DNA of 64,000 nt from Bacteroidota bacterium (GTDB taxonomy: Bacteria > Bacteroidota > Bacteroidia > Sphingobacteriales > Sphingobacteriaceae): NCBI GenBank assembly GCA_013286235.1, contig JABDGE010000003.1:20568-84567 (forward strand), written 5' to 3'. The position numbers and the translations under genes are program-made. This document shows positions 44,442 through 52,630 of the stretch, one piece after another. Under the pieces are notes generated by a model. The model was not told the DNA's origin and did not search any database. It was given only the letters and a program-made list of their open reading frames with translations. How positions within the stretch are numbered: position 1 is the first letter of the stretch; the number at the start of each line of letters is the position of its first letter.

Positions 44442-44858
44442 ATGGGACTTTTTTCGTTAAAAAAATTGCTCAAACGAAAACGAGGCTGGAATGGATCACC
44501 GGAAATGTTTTTGGCGTTAATTTTGGAAATGTCCGCAATGAACAGGAAAGATCATTCCGAAAAAGAAACGATACAGCTCGGTGAAGTCATGCTCAAACTT
44601 ATAAAGGTCGATCTTTCGCCGTACGAAAATTTTAGCGATCTTTTAATTAGAGGCATCCCGGATTATAGTATGATAGAAGTTTTAAGGGAAAAGATGGCAA
44701 AACAGCAGCAACGCGTCGATTTAAAAAAAGCTATCTACGGGGAAGCCGCCGATCTCGGGGATGATGATGTGATGAGAAGCGATGCGGAAGGGGCAATATT
44801 CGCGAGAAAATTTATTGAAGATTTTATCAGGTACGTTGATTTAAAGGATGAGGGTTGA
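44442..44858 (+). CDS. Hypothetical protein, 138 residues
   Basis: The protein begins MGLFSLKKLLKRKRGWNGSP and is rich in charged helices (EMFLALILEMSAMNRKDHSE, then EVLREKMAKQQQRVDLKKAI). No signal peptide or known domain is visible. It is divergent from the RteC-like gene and convergent with the LuxR gene. Reasonable length and composition make a real gene likely; its function is unknown. Confidence 0.65.
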   Translation: MGLFSLKKLLKRKRGWNGSPEMFLALILEMSAMNRKDHSEKETIQLGEVMLKLIKVDLSPYENFSDLLIRGIPDYSMIEVLREKMAKQQQRVDLKKAIYGEAADLGDDDVMRSDAEGAIFARKFIEDFIRYVDLKDEG

Positions 44859-44893
44859 ATGCGGCTCATCCGGATTTGAAAAATATTGTTACC

Positions 44894-45847
44894 TTACGAT
44901 AGTTTGAGTTGGTCGGGCGCGTTAAAAATGCCCAGTTCTAATTTCCTTAGTAATTCAAGTCGGCTCCTGGTTTGCGTCTTGCCCATCACATTTTGCAAAT
45001 GGGTGGTTACCGTTCTTTCGGCAATGAACAGGCGGTCACCTATTTCCTTTGCATTTAAACCGCTTCTTAATAATTTTACGATCTCGACTTCCCGGTTAGT
45101 GAGTTTATATTTAAGGCAGTTCTCTGCAAACAGTTCCGGGCGCACCCCGTGAACTACCATTTCCGTAAACTGCTGATATTCCAGCCTGGCCTGCTTAATG
45201 GATTTCCATATAAAAAGTATGCTGATCGCAATGATCCCGGTATTGGTACACAAAACCTCGATGAGCTGGCTGCTTTCAACTATTCCGAAAAACGCCAGGG
45301 CCGCCCATGGCGTGACTGCGCAGTGCATCGCTATTTCTTCAAAGTATTTATTTTTATTTCGCTGCTCTTTGTGTTCCCTTCTTATGGCGCGAAAAATCAC
45401 CCAAAGCAGCACGATTGCGTATATTAAAGGCGCAATCATTCCAAATTTGATGTCAGCATTCAGGTTGCCGTTGATCGAATAAACAATTACAAAAAAAATC
45501 AAATAAGGCAGCATCAAAAACAGCGGGACGCCGTACAGCGCATGCCAGCGCAAGGATTTGAGGTCAAAAGCCTTGTAAAAATAAAAAGGGAAATAGGAGG
45601 CCATTAAAAACCCGCTGCCATAGGCTACCATTTCCTGCGTTGGTATCGGGATCTGTATTTTAGGATCAGGGAAAAGGCCGCCTGTGATATTATAAAAGAG
45701 CATTAGAAAAAGCAACAGCAAATACCACAATCGGATTTTATCCTGCGGCCGGAATAAATAATAAAAAAACTGGAAAATGAACATACCCATTTCCAGTATA
45801 ATAAATATGAATGTGACAATATGGATTTGTGTCCCGAATACCAGCAT
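44894..45847 (-). CDS. Membrane-anchored LuxR-type regulator
   Basis: The 317-residue product has about seven membrane segments in residues 5-225 and a C-terminal GerE/LuxR helix-turn-helix (about 248-305; LTNREVEIVKLLRSGLNAKE, ERTVTTHLQNVMGKT). DNA binding from a membrane-embedded protein suggests direct sensing of a membrane or outside signal. It is the last gene of an operon with a GNAT enzyme (seven bases upstream) and an alpha-oxoamine synthase, so the product of those enzymes is a possible ligand; that is inference. Confidence 0.88.
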   Translation of the reverse strand: MLVFGTQIHIVTFIFIILEMGMFIFQFFYYLFRPQDKIRLWYLLLLFLMLFYNITGGLFPDPKIQIPIPTQEMVAYGSGFLMASYFPFYFYKAFDLKSLRWHALYGVPLFLMLPYLIFFVIVYSINGNLNADIKFGMIAPLIYAIVLLWVIFRAIRREHKEQRNKNKYFEEIAMHCAVTPWAALAFFGIVESSQLIEVLCTNTGIIAISILFIWKSIKQARLEYQQFTEMVVHGVRPELFAENCLKYKLTNREVEIVKLLRSGLNAKEIGDRLFIAERTVTTHLQNVMGKTQTRSRLELLRKLELGIFNAPDQLKLS

Positions 45848-45853
45848 TTGTTA

Positions 45854-46432
45854 TTAGTCTTTTGGTTTTCGTTTTAAAAAGAACAGGGTGTACCCAAGTT
45901 CAAGCTGATTATAAATTTCAAATCCAAAACGTTCGTACCAGGGCAGGTTTTTTAACGTAGACGTTTCCAGGCAAACCATTAGCTTCTTTTCATCAGCATC
46001 GGTAATAATTTCTCTCAGTAAATTGCTGCCAATGCCCCGGTGCTGATACAAAGGGGCAACCCCGATAAACCACAGGTAAACCATTTTTTCGTTCGGCTGA
46101 AGCTTCTTGACCTGCGACTCCCGCTTTATGGTCTTTACGATGCCATTAATTCCAATGGCCCGAAAGATCAAATTAATGTCAAGCCAAATGGATGCTAATG
46201 AGGTCCGTTTCAGATGTGGTGACAGTGTCAGGGCGCAGGCCTTACGGTCGTTTGATATCCAAACTTCACCGAAACGGTAACATATTTTAAAGGAATATTC
46301 CATTAGCGCACTGATTCGCCGTGACAAGAATTTGTCTTGCCGAACAATAAAATTTACGCTTTGATTTTCTTTGAACGCACTTGCCAGTATGTTTACTATG
46401 ACAGCTTTGTCCTCGTATTTTGCCTTGACCAT
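45854..46432 (-). CDS. GNAT-family acyltransferase
   Basis: The 192-residue protein has the GNAT acyl-CoA binding signature VAPLYQHRGIGSNLLREI (R-G-x-G-x at about residues 138-142) and a C-terminal strand YERFGFEIYNQLELG. The N-terminal half resembles N-acetyltransferases that act on small amines. It lies between an alpha-oxoamine synthase and a membrane LuxR regulator. A plausible job is acylation of the aminoketone made by the synthase. Some bacterial ceramide synthases are also GNAT enzymes, so a lipid role is an alternative. Confidence 0.85.
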   Translation of the reverse strand: MVKAKYEDKAVIVNILASAFKENQSVNFIVRQDKFLSRRISALMEYSFKICYRFGEVWISNDRKACALTLSPHLKRTSLASIWLDINLIFRAIGINGIVKTIKRESQVKKLQPNEKMVYLWFIGVAPLYQHRGIGSNLLREIITDADEKKLMVCLETSTLKNLPWYERFGFEIYNQLELGYTLFFLKRKPKD

Positions 46433-46464
46433 ATTCGCTAAACTTTTGTGGATAGTCTTCGGGA

Positions 46465-47739
46465 TTAATCAGCCGTGTTTTTCAGTTGTTTTGAAATGTT
46501 CAGCTTCCGGTCAATATCGTTGAAGGCGTTTAATACCTTATCCAAATGATGCTTGGTATGACCAGCCATGATATTTAGCCTGATCCGCGAGTTCTTTTTG
46601 GACACAGCCGGGTACATGATAGGATTAGCGTAAACGCCCAAATTTAACAGCAGCCTGCCCGCTTCCAGTGTTTTGGGAATTTCGCCCACCTTCACCGGGA
46701 TCACTGCGGAAGCAGTGGGTCCAACCTCAAAGCCCAGATCGATAAGGCCATTTTTTATGTAATTGATATTGTCCCATAGCTTTGTTCTCCAGAATGGTTC
46801 CTCGTCGATCAATTCAATTGCCTTAATGATCCCCATTACCGCAGGGGTGGCCGTGGTAGAAAATAGATGCTGTTTTGATTGAAACTTGAGGTAGGTGATA
46901 ATTTCAGCGTTTGCGATAACAAACCCGCCAATATTACCCAACCCCTTGCTGAACGTACCGGTGATTATATCCACTTGGTCAAATAAATCATACATTTCGA
47001 TCACCCCGCGGCCGGTATCCCCCACAACGCCGATTCCGTGGGCATCGTCAACAACGAGGTAAGCGCCGTACCTGTGCGTAAGCTCCGCTATTTTGTCGAG
47101 GTGGGCAATATCGCCGTCCTGGCTATACACGCCATCGATAACGACCATTTTGGTAATGTATTTGTCCTGTGCATTTTTAAGAACTTGTTCGAGCATCTCC
47201 AGGTTATTGTGTAGAAACGTTTTAACGTTGGTCGTGAGGCATCCCTCATAAACGCTGGCATGAACCGCCATATCCAGGATCGCTAAATCAGTCTTATGAA
47301 GCAAGCACAGCAGGGTAGCACTGTTGGCTGTATAGCCCGTCGTATATAGTATAGCATCCTTCCTTTTATAAAACTCAGCGATCTTTGTTTCAAGTTGCTG
47401 ATGGTAAATAAAATGACCGCCAATGGCTGGTGATGCCCCCGAACCCGTTCCAAACCTTTCAATTCCGTCAATAACAGCCGCTTTTATTTTTGGATGCTGG
47501 CTAAAGCCCAGGTAGTCGTTGGAAACCAGGCATACAGAACGGGTGGGTTCGGAATCGCCCGGTAGTAATAAGTCCATTTCCGGCCCGCATGGCGACAGGG
47601 ATTCGATCCGGTAATTTAAGTGGCCGTTGGCCTTCAGAAAATTCAGGTACTTTTCAAATTCCAGCGCCGTCGTGTAGACGTTTTGCCCTTCGATAAACTC
47701 AAAGTCCTTAAAGCTTGCTTTTTCAAAATCAATTTTCAT
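46465..47739 (-). CDS. PLP-dependent alpha-oxoamine synthase
   Basis: The 424-residue protein belongs to the family of 8-amino-7-oxononanoate synthase, 2-amino-3-ketobutyrate CoA ligase, serine palmitoyltransferase and CqsA. Landmarks are SNDYLGFSQHPKI, GSGASPAIGGHFIYHQQLE, DDAHGIGVVG and TGTFSKGLGNIGGF with the PLP-binding Lys265. The enzyme condenses an acyl-CoA with an amino acid and releases CO2. An N-terminal extension of about 60 residues before LLPG is present. It heads an operon with GNAT and LuxR genes. No bio genes are nearby, so biotin synthesis is unlikely; the substrates are unknown. Confidence 0.9.
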   Translation of the reverse strand: MKIDFEKASFKDFEFIEGQNVYTTALEFEKYLNFLKANGHLNYRIESLSPCGPEMDLLLPGDSEPTRSVCLVSNDYLGFSQHPKIKAAVIDGIERFGTGSGASPAIGGHFIYHQQLETKIAEFYKRKDAILYTTGYTANSATLLCLLHKTDLAILDMAVHASVYEGCLTTNVKTFLHNNLEMLEQVLKNAQDKYITKMVVIDGVYSQDGDIAHLDKIAELTHRYGAYLVVDDAHGIGVVGDTGRGVIEMYDLFDQVDIITGTFSKGLGNIGGFVIANAEIITYLKFQSKQHLFSTTATPAVMGIIKAIELIDEEPFWRTKLWDNINYIKNGLIDLGFEVGPTASAVIPVKVGEIPKTLEAGRLLLNLGVYANPIMYPAVSKKNSRIRLNIMAGHTKHHLDKVLNAFNDIDRKLNISKQLKNTAD

Positions 47740-47972
47740 ATATAGATAGATATTTTTATAAACGGCCGAAAATAGGTCTCAAAAAAATCAAAAGTTGGGA
47801 CATTGGATAACTTGCACCACTTTTTTGTTAATTATTGCGATATTTTTTGGCATGTCTCATATTTCCAAAATTTGCTCTATTATTTTTGGAGGGCCTTCTC
47901 CTTCATCGATAGGATATGAATCAATTGGCGGAGAATTGGATAAACCAATTGTAATATCAAATCTACCGGCAA

Positions 47973-48539
47973 ATGGATACAACGTCCATAATTACATTTT
48001 TAAGAAGTGTAACTGATTTATCGGAAAAGTTTATACAAGCTTTGGAGGAAAGCTTGCATCAGGAGTTTTATAAGCCGCATCAAATTATCCATGCGGCGGG
48101 TCAAACGGAAAGCAGGTTATCGTTTATAGAAACTGGTTTCGCCAGAAACTATTTCTATGATCAGAATGGGCAGGAACATACGGTTAAGTTTTGGGCGCCC
48201 GGGAATATCATATTTTCCTGTGAAGGATACTATAAAGTTTCATCCTATTACTATACGGAAATCATGGAAGAATCAAAACTGATTACCCTTACTTATAGCG
48301 AACTTCATGATTTGAATACGAAATATGCGGAAATATCAGCTTTAATTAAGGCTTTGTTACTCAAATTCCAGTATCAAGAATTTCAACGGCAAATTCTTAT
48401 TTCCCTCCCCAATGAGGATCGTTATCGCTTGCTGCGGAAAGACAATAAAACCCTCTTCCAGAAAGCACCGTCCAGGATGATCGCCTCATACCTCAATATG
48501 AGCCGTGAAACGCTTGCCCGGCTTATTGCCAAACATTAG
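47973..48539 (+). CDS. Crp/Fnr-family transcriptional regulator
   Basis: The 188-residue protein has a cyclic-nucleotide-binding-like beta-barrel (about 15-115; SRLSFIETGFARNYFYDQNG, EHTVKFWAPGNIIFS) and a C-terminal HTH (ASYLNMSRETLARLI). No Fe-S cysteines are visible at the N-terminus, so it is not a true Fnr. It is divergent from the alpha-oxoamine synthase operon and may control it. The ATG at 47973 starts the recognisable domain. Confidence 0.85.
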   Translation: MDTTSIITFLRSVTDLSEKFIQALEESLHQEFYKPHQIIHAAGQTESRLSFIETGFARNYFYDQNGQEHTVKFWAPGNIIFSCEGYYKVSSYYYTEIMEESKLITLTYSELHDLNTKYAEISALIKALLLKFQYQEFQRQILISLPNEDRYRLLRKDNKTLFQKAPSRMIASYLNMSRETLARLIAKH

Positions 48540-48857
48540 TAATCATTGATATCGTTTTCATGTACTGCCAAATGACGCACCTGCCTAATCATTTGACGAA
48601 ACAAATTGTGTTACCTGAACGCGCAAACCGCATCAGATGACGCACGGCTTAACAACCTTGATGGTATAATTTTATCCAACATTTTAGATTGGAAACTATA
48701 ACTACATCAATTTAATTCATTACTGAATAACAGCTCACGTAATACAAAAGAAAGGAGGCCGCGACAAATAAAGAAAAGATACAAACTGCAGGTTACGCAC
48801 CTGCTTACGGCTGAAGCCGTATTACGAACATCTCAATGAATAACACTTACACGTCTT
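48540..48857. other. Intergenic region with tandem hairpins upstream of the MauE gene
   Basis: Two small perfect hairpins stand next to each other: GCAGGT-TACGC-ACCTGC (48788-48804) and TACGGCT-GA-AGCCGTA (48806-48821). They end 36 bases before the ATG of the MauE-like gene, so they would fold in its leader. TGACGCAC occurs twice earlier in the gap. No gene is supported. Confidence 0.5.
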
Positions 48858-49316
48858 ATGGAAAGTTTGACTGTCAAGAAAACGAGCTATCGTCTTTCTG
48901 AAAAAGCAAAAGAATGGCTGATCTTTAGCATTTGCCTGATATGCATTTTTTTATTTTTATACGCAGCATATAGCAAAATCGCAGATCATCGGCGCTTTGA
49001 AAATGGCCTGTCCAAGGTAGCGTTAATAAGGAGTTTGGCCAGTTATATAGCCTGGATCGTCCCATTAGCTGAAATACTTATATCGACGCTATTGATTATT
49101 CCTCGAACATATAAATTGGGCCTGAGTGCTTTTGTAGGACTGATGGCCGTCTTTACCGTTTATATCATAAGCATGTTACTGTGGGCGACCAAACTGCCTT
49201 GTCATTGCGGTGGCGTTATCGAAAAATTAAGCTGGATACAACATGTATGGTTCAATCTCGCATTTATTGCGATTGCCGTGTTTGCTTTGTGGCTCAGCAG
49301 ATCGAATACTAATTAA
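48858..49316 (+). CDS. MauE/DoxX-like membrane protein
   Basis: The 152-residue protein has four membrane segments (about 18-36, 62-80, 88-110 and 125-145), with Y-A-A-Y-S-K-I near residue 37 and CHCGG at about residues 115-119. This fits MauE-like proteins, which handle disulfides or periplasmic redox during maturation of secreted proteins. The CxC motif may be redox active. It is 12 bp upstream of a small exported protein and lies opposite a TlpA-like thioredoxin gene, which supports a redox link. Confidence 0.8.
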   Translation: MESLTVKKTSYRLSEKAKEWLIFSICLICIFLFLYAAYSKIADHRRFENGLSKVALIRSLASYIAWIVPLAEILISTLLIIPRTYKLGLSAFVGLMAVFTVYIISMLLWATKLPCHCGGVIEKLSWIQHVWFNLAFIAIAVFALWLSRSNTN

Positions 49317-49328
49317 AAACTTAAAAAC

Positions 49329-49631
49329 ATGAAAAATTTCAAAAAAATCGCTTTGGGCCTGATAGTTGGTGCCTTAGCAATTGGGTTTAGTGCATTTACC
49401 AATATTAAAACGAAAACAAATTTGTCCGAAAGGTATTGGACAAATGACGGCACAAACTATAATCTGGTGACGAGTTATGACCTTGACGATTGCACCGGGA
49501 CAAATTCGCATTTATGCGTTGTAGAATCCACAGATGCAATGATACCTGCCCAGTTTTCAAACAGCAACCCATCGGGTTACCCTATTTCGGGGGTGGCTGG
49601 AGCCAGCGATGCACAATATGTCGACGAATAA
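49329..49631 (+). CDS. Small exported protein (DUF6520-like)
   Basis: The 100-residue product has a signal peptide (1-25, ending GFSAF) and a short mature part with two cysteines in CTGTNSHLCVV, then a Gly/Ser-rich tail. Small secreted proteins of this shape, with two cysteines and often next to MauE and SusC/SusD genes, are common in Sphingobacteriaceae and Chitinophagaceae. Their role is unknown. The two cysteines could form a disulfide handled by MauE and the TlpA protein. A bidirectional terminator follows at 49641. Confidence 0.7.
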   Translation: MKNFKKIALGLIVGALAIGFSAFTNIKTKTNLSERYWTNDGTNYNLVTSYDLDDCTGTNSHLCVVESTDAMIPAQFSNSNPSGYPISGVAGASDAQYVDE

Positions 49632-49640
49632 ACGAGGTCA

Positions 49641-49677
49641 TAAAAAGGAGCGGAAAAAAATTTCCGTTCCTTTTTAT
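49641..49677. terminator. Bidirectional terminator between convergent genes
   Basis: AAAAAGGA-G-CGGAAA pairs with TTTCCG-T-TCCTTTTT around AAAA, with A and T tracts on both sides. It serves the small exported-protein gene and the TlpA gene. Confidence 0.85.
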
Positions 49678-49681
49678 AAAA

Positions 49682-51184
49682 TTATCTTAATAATTTGTCA
49701 ATCAGAATAATCAACTTCTCACCTTTATCAATCCTCGGATCAGGAGGATAAGCATCTGCAGTATGCCCAACTCCATCTATAACAAGCAGCTGCGGAAAAG
49801 TGGAATAACCATAATGCGCCAGCATAGGATGTGTAGATCCCATGCCGTCAGTAAACAAATTGATTTCCCCGGCCATCGTATATAAACCTGATTTCATGCC
49901 GTACTGCCACCATTTTGCATCCTTGTCGACACAAATGCTTAACCAGGCTACACGGTTGTCATCTTTATATTTCTCGTATACCGTTTTAAGTGCGCCAGGC
50001 ATTTGGGTACAACCCATACACCCGTTAAACCAGAAATCAGCTACTATTATCTTGCCTTTAAAATCGTCCAAACTATATCGTTGGCCGTTTTCACCCTCTA
50101 AATTAAATTCGTACGCATTTTTCCCTATTGCTACTTTTTCCCTCCATTCCTGAAGCATTCTTTTGCTTTCATTGTTTCCCATGATCGATAAAGCATCATC
50201 CACATAATTAAACACATCGTCCGTTTTATTCATTCCTGGCATATGCATACCTTTCATATCGACAAATGCCTGTAGTAAAATTTTATCCCTGAGCCCGCCT
50301 TGATATTTATTGCATATGTTATCATACAATTGCTTGAAAGAGAATCTGTTGAAATTATTTGTATTCCCTTGAAACCTGAGAAATGTTAATTCTTTCCACA
50401 ATAAACATTGTGAATAATATATCGATGAAAGCGCAGCTAAACTGGTGTCAGCTGATCCCAGACTTATGTTTAAGTCATTCAAATATTTTATTTTATATAA
50501 ATCTTTTTTATCACCTGTATAGAGGCTGTAAAAAGTATCATGATATAACATTCCGAGGTGATCAGCGTAAAACCTGTTTATGACTGATGCAGGTAAACTG
50601 TTTTGGTAAGAATTAAGAACCGCCCTCTTCATCGCCAGCTGAATTTTTATCATTCTTAACTTCGATGAATACGCCTGAGAATAATCTCCATTGCTTATCA
50701 GGTCACAATATCTATCATTCGCACCGTTTGGCAGGTTCATAAGACTATATAGATTAAACTGGCAAGACAGTTTCTCGGCCCCACTCCCTGAAAATACCAT
50801 AAAGCTGCCATTAATCCTTATATTTATGCTGTCCCCTTTTTGCAGGAGGTAAGCTTCAGATTCGTTTCCGACACTAAGAATTTTCGTCTTTCCTGCTGTA
50901 TCTGTTAATGAAAATGTAGCGTAAAATAAATCCGAGTTGGCGGGAACCGTAATTTTAAATTGATTATTCTTAATAGCAGCCTCAAAATTTTTTGAGAACA
51001 TTGTCTCATCCTCACTGGCATTATTTCCAATTACCTTGCAATTGAAAAAGCCGCCATTAAACCCTACTGTACCAGGAGTAAGTACCCCGGTTATGTTTAC
51101 GCTATCTATTGCCGATGCGGTTAAAGATGCAGGCAAAACATAAATGAACAATAGTAAGGTCAGGCATCGATAATAGTTTTTCAT
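49682..51184 (-). CDS. TlpA-family thioredoxin-like protein with long N-terminal domain
   Basis: The product of about 500 residues has a signal peptide and a 340-residue N-terminal part of unknown role with a beta-sandwich look. A C-terminal TlpA/AhpC-TSA domain follows, with IIVADFWFNGCMGCTQMPGA carrying the redox pair C-M-G-C and a cis-Pro region FPQLLVIDG. I use the ATG at 51184 because the signal peptide (MKNYYRCLTLLLFIYVLPA) starts there; an ATG at 51199 is in frame. It is third in a SusC-SusD-TlpA operon, a frequent arrangement. Confidence 0.88.
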   Translation of the reverse strand: MKNYYRCLTLLLFIYVLPASLTASAIDSVNITGVLTPGTVGFNGGFFNCKVIGNNASEDETMFSKNFEAAIKNNQFKITVPANSDLFYATFSLTDTAGKTKILSVGNESEAYLLQKGDSINIRINGSFMVFSGSGAEKLSCQFNLYSLMNLPNGANDRYCDLISNGDYSQAYSSKLRMIKIQLAMKRAVLNSYQNSLPASVINRFYADHLGMLYHDTFYSLYTGDKKDLYKIKYLNDLNISLGSADTSLAALSSIYYSQCLLWKELTFLRFQGNTNNFNRFSFKQLYDNICNKYQGGLRDKILLQAFVDMKGMHMPGMNKTDDVFNYVDDALSIMGNNESKRMLQEWREKVAIGKNAYEFNLEGENGQRYSLDDFKGKIIVADFWFNGCMGCTQMPGALKTVYEKYKDDNRVAWLSICVDKDAKWWQYGMKSGLYTMAGEINLFTDGMGSTHPMLAHYGYSTFPQLLVIDGVGHTADAYPPDPRIDKGEKLIILIDKLLR

Positions 51185-51218
51185 AATTTTACCAATCATT
51201 TCAGTGTTTGTAATTAAA

Positions 51219-52613
51219 TCATCTTATATTTTGCTGTATGCGGCTCAAAGCGATTTCATCATCCGGGATCGGGAAAACATAAAGCGGTGAATTAGGCGGC
51301 AAGGTATAGGTTACACCATTGAGAACTCGCGTGAGGGTTATATTTGCTCCTTCTTTATTTAGGCGCCTTAAATCGTCCCATCGTAAACCGGCGCGCCACA
51401 CGAGCTCCTTACGGCGCTCCAGTAAAATAGTCGATAAAATATTTGCAGTAGCTGTCGTATACGGGATATAAGTGCCCGTAGTGAACCGGTTTACTAAGAG
51501 CGCATTCAAGTATTGAAGAGCAGTCTGACTATCCTGGCGCCTTGCAGCGCACTCCGCCTTGATTAAATAAATCTCATCTGTTGCCAAACCGGAAAATGTA
51601 TTTCCGCCTGCAGAATATCCTATTTTTGCCTTTATAAGACCGGTTGATGAATTTGTAATAAAAAAAATTGATCTTCTTAAGTCGTTCGGCGCATAAGAAG
51701 CCAACAATGTGGTGTCGATGTTAATATTATCCGCTGAATTATAAACCGGTACATTGTACCCACCCGCATAGGTAGAATAAAATAAGGATTCAGCATTCGT
51801 CCGCGTAAAAGGCACATGTGAGGTCTTGCTAATTGTATTGTAGTCAATTAAAGTGTTATACAATGCCAATGCGCTGTCTGCATAAAGTTCTGCTTGCGGA
51901 TATTTTCGCATACTAAGATATAGCCGTGCAAACAATCCAAAAGCAGATGGTTTACTGGCTCTATTTAGGTTTTGAGCTGGGAGATTGGGACTAAGCAAAC
52001 GGCATGCGGTACCCAAATCTGAAATAATCTGATTGTATGTTTGCTTTACCGTCGAACGCGGTTCATTTTCATTAACATTAGGATTAAGTTTCAAGGGAAT
52101 GCCCAGGTCGGTTGAAGCTGTTGCATCGTCATAAACGGGCGAAAAGTTTTTTACAAGATCGAAAAAAGAAAAAGCCCGCATAAAATAGGCTTGTCCAAGA
52201 ATATCATTATACTGGGCCTGATCTGTGGGTGAAACTTTTAATGAATTAAGCCCGCTTATAGCGCTGTTTGCATAAAATACGGAGAGATACGGCGAGTTCC
52301 AATCCGGTCGTGCTACCTGTCCGCCAAAAAGGTCTTTATTCCAAACATAGGCATTTTGTTCAGTCGGCGATCCGGCCTGGTAGGCGGTGTCGTTAATAAA
52401 GTAATAATCGTCACAGGAAAGTTGCGGCAATGACGATGTTTTGTTGGTAAGCGTATAATCTAATAATTGTTGAAAATCCGAAAGCGAAGTGGGCGTAACA
52501 ATTGCGGTGCTTGGTTTAGCATCTAGGAACCCTTTCGTGCAACTATTTATTAAAAATCCGATTGTTAAAAAACTTACAACAATCAAAGTACGTGTGATAT
52601 ATGATTTTTTCAT
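51219..52613 (-). CDS. SusD/RagB-family nutrient-binding lipoprotein
   Basis: The 464-residue product has a lipoprotein signal (LTIGFLINSC near residue 25) and the SusD fold. SLSDFQQLLDYT, AYFMRAFSFFDLVKNFSPVY and LLERRKELVWRAGLRWDDLRR are classic landmarks. Such proteins cap the paired SusC barrel on the cell surface and bind glycans or peptides. It starts 18 bases after the SusC stop. No glycoside hydrolase is near, so the nutrient may be a peptide or other ligand. Confidence 0.93.
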   Translation of the reverse strand: MKKSYITRTLIVVSFLTIGFLINSCTKGFLDAKPSTAIVTPTSLSDFQQLLDYTLTNKTSSLPQLSCDDYYFINDTAYQAGSPTEQNAYVWNKDLFGGQVARPDWNSPYLSVFYANSAISGLNSLKVSPTDQAQYNDILGQAYFMRAFSFFDLVKNFSPVYDDATASTDLGIPLKLNPNVNENEPRSTVKQTYNQIISDLGTACRLLSPNLPAQNLNRASKPSAFGLFARLYLSMRKYPQAELYADSALALYNTLIDYNTISKTSHVPFTRTNAESLFYSTYAGGYNVPVYNSADNINIDTTLLASYAPNDLRRSIFFITNSSTGLIKAKIGYSAGGNTFSGLATDEIYLIKAECAARRQDSQTALQYLNALLVNRFTTGTYIPYTTATANILSTILLERRKELVWRAGLRWDDLRRLNKEGANITLTRVLNGVTYTLPPNSPLYVFPIPDDEIALSRIQQNIR

Positions 52614-52630
52614 GTTTTTAATATTTTAGG

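Noticed and set aside
46465..47739. Alpha-oxoamine synthase as biotin gene bioF
   Set aside because: No other biotin genes nearby, a long N-terminal extension, and an operon with GNAT and LuxR genes argue against it.
47795..48016. 73-codon plus-strand frame before the Crp-like gene
   Set aside because: It overlaps the Crp-like start in another frame, and its sequence looks like AT-rich leader; no ribosome site or family.
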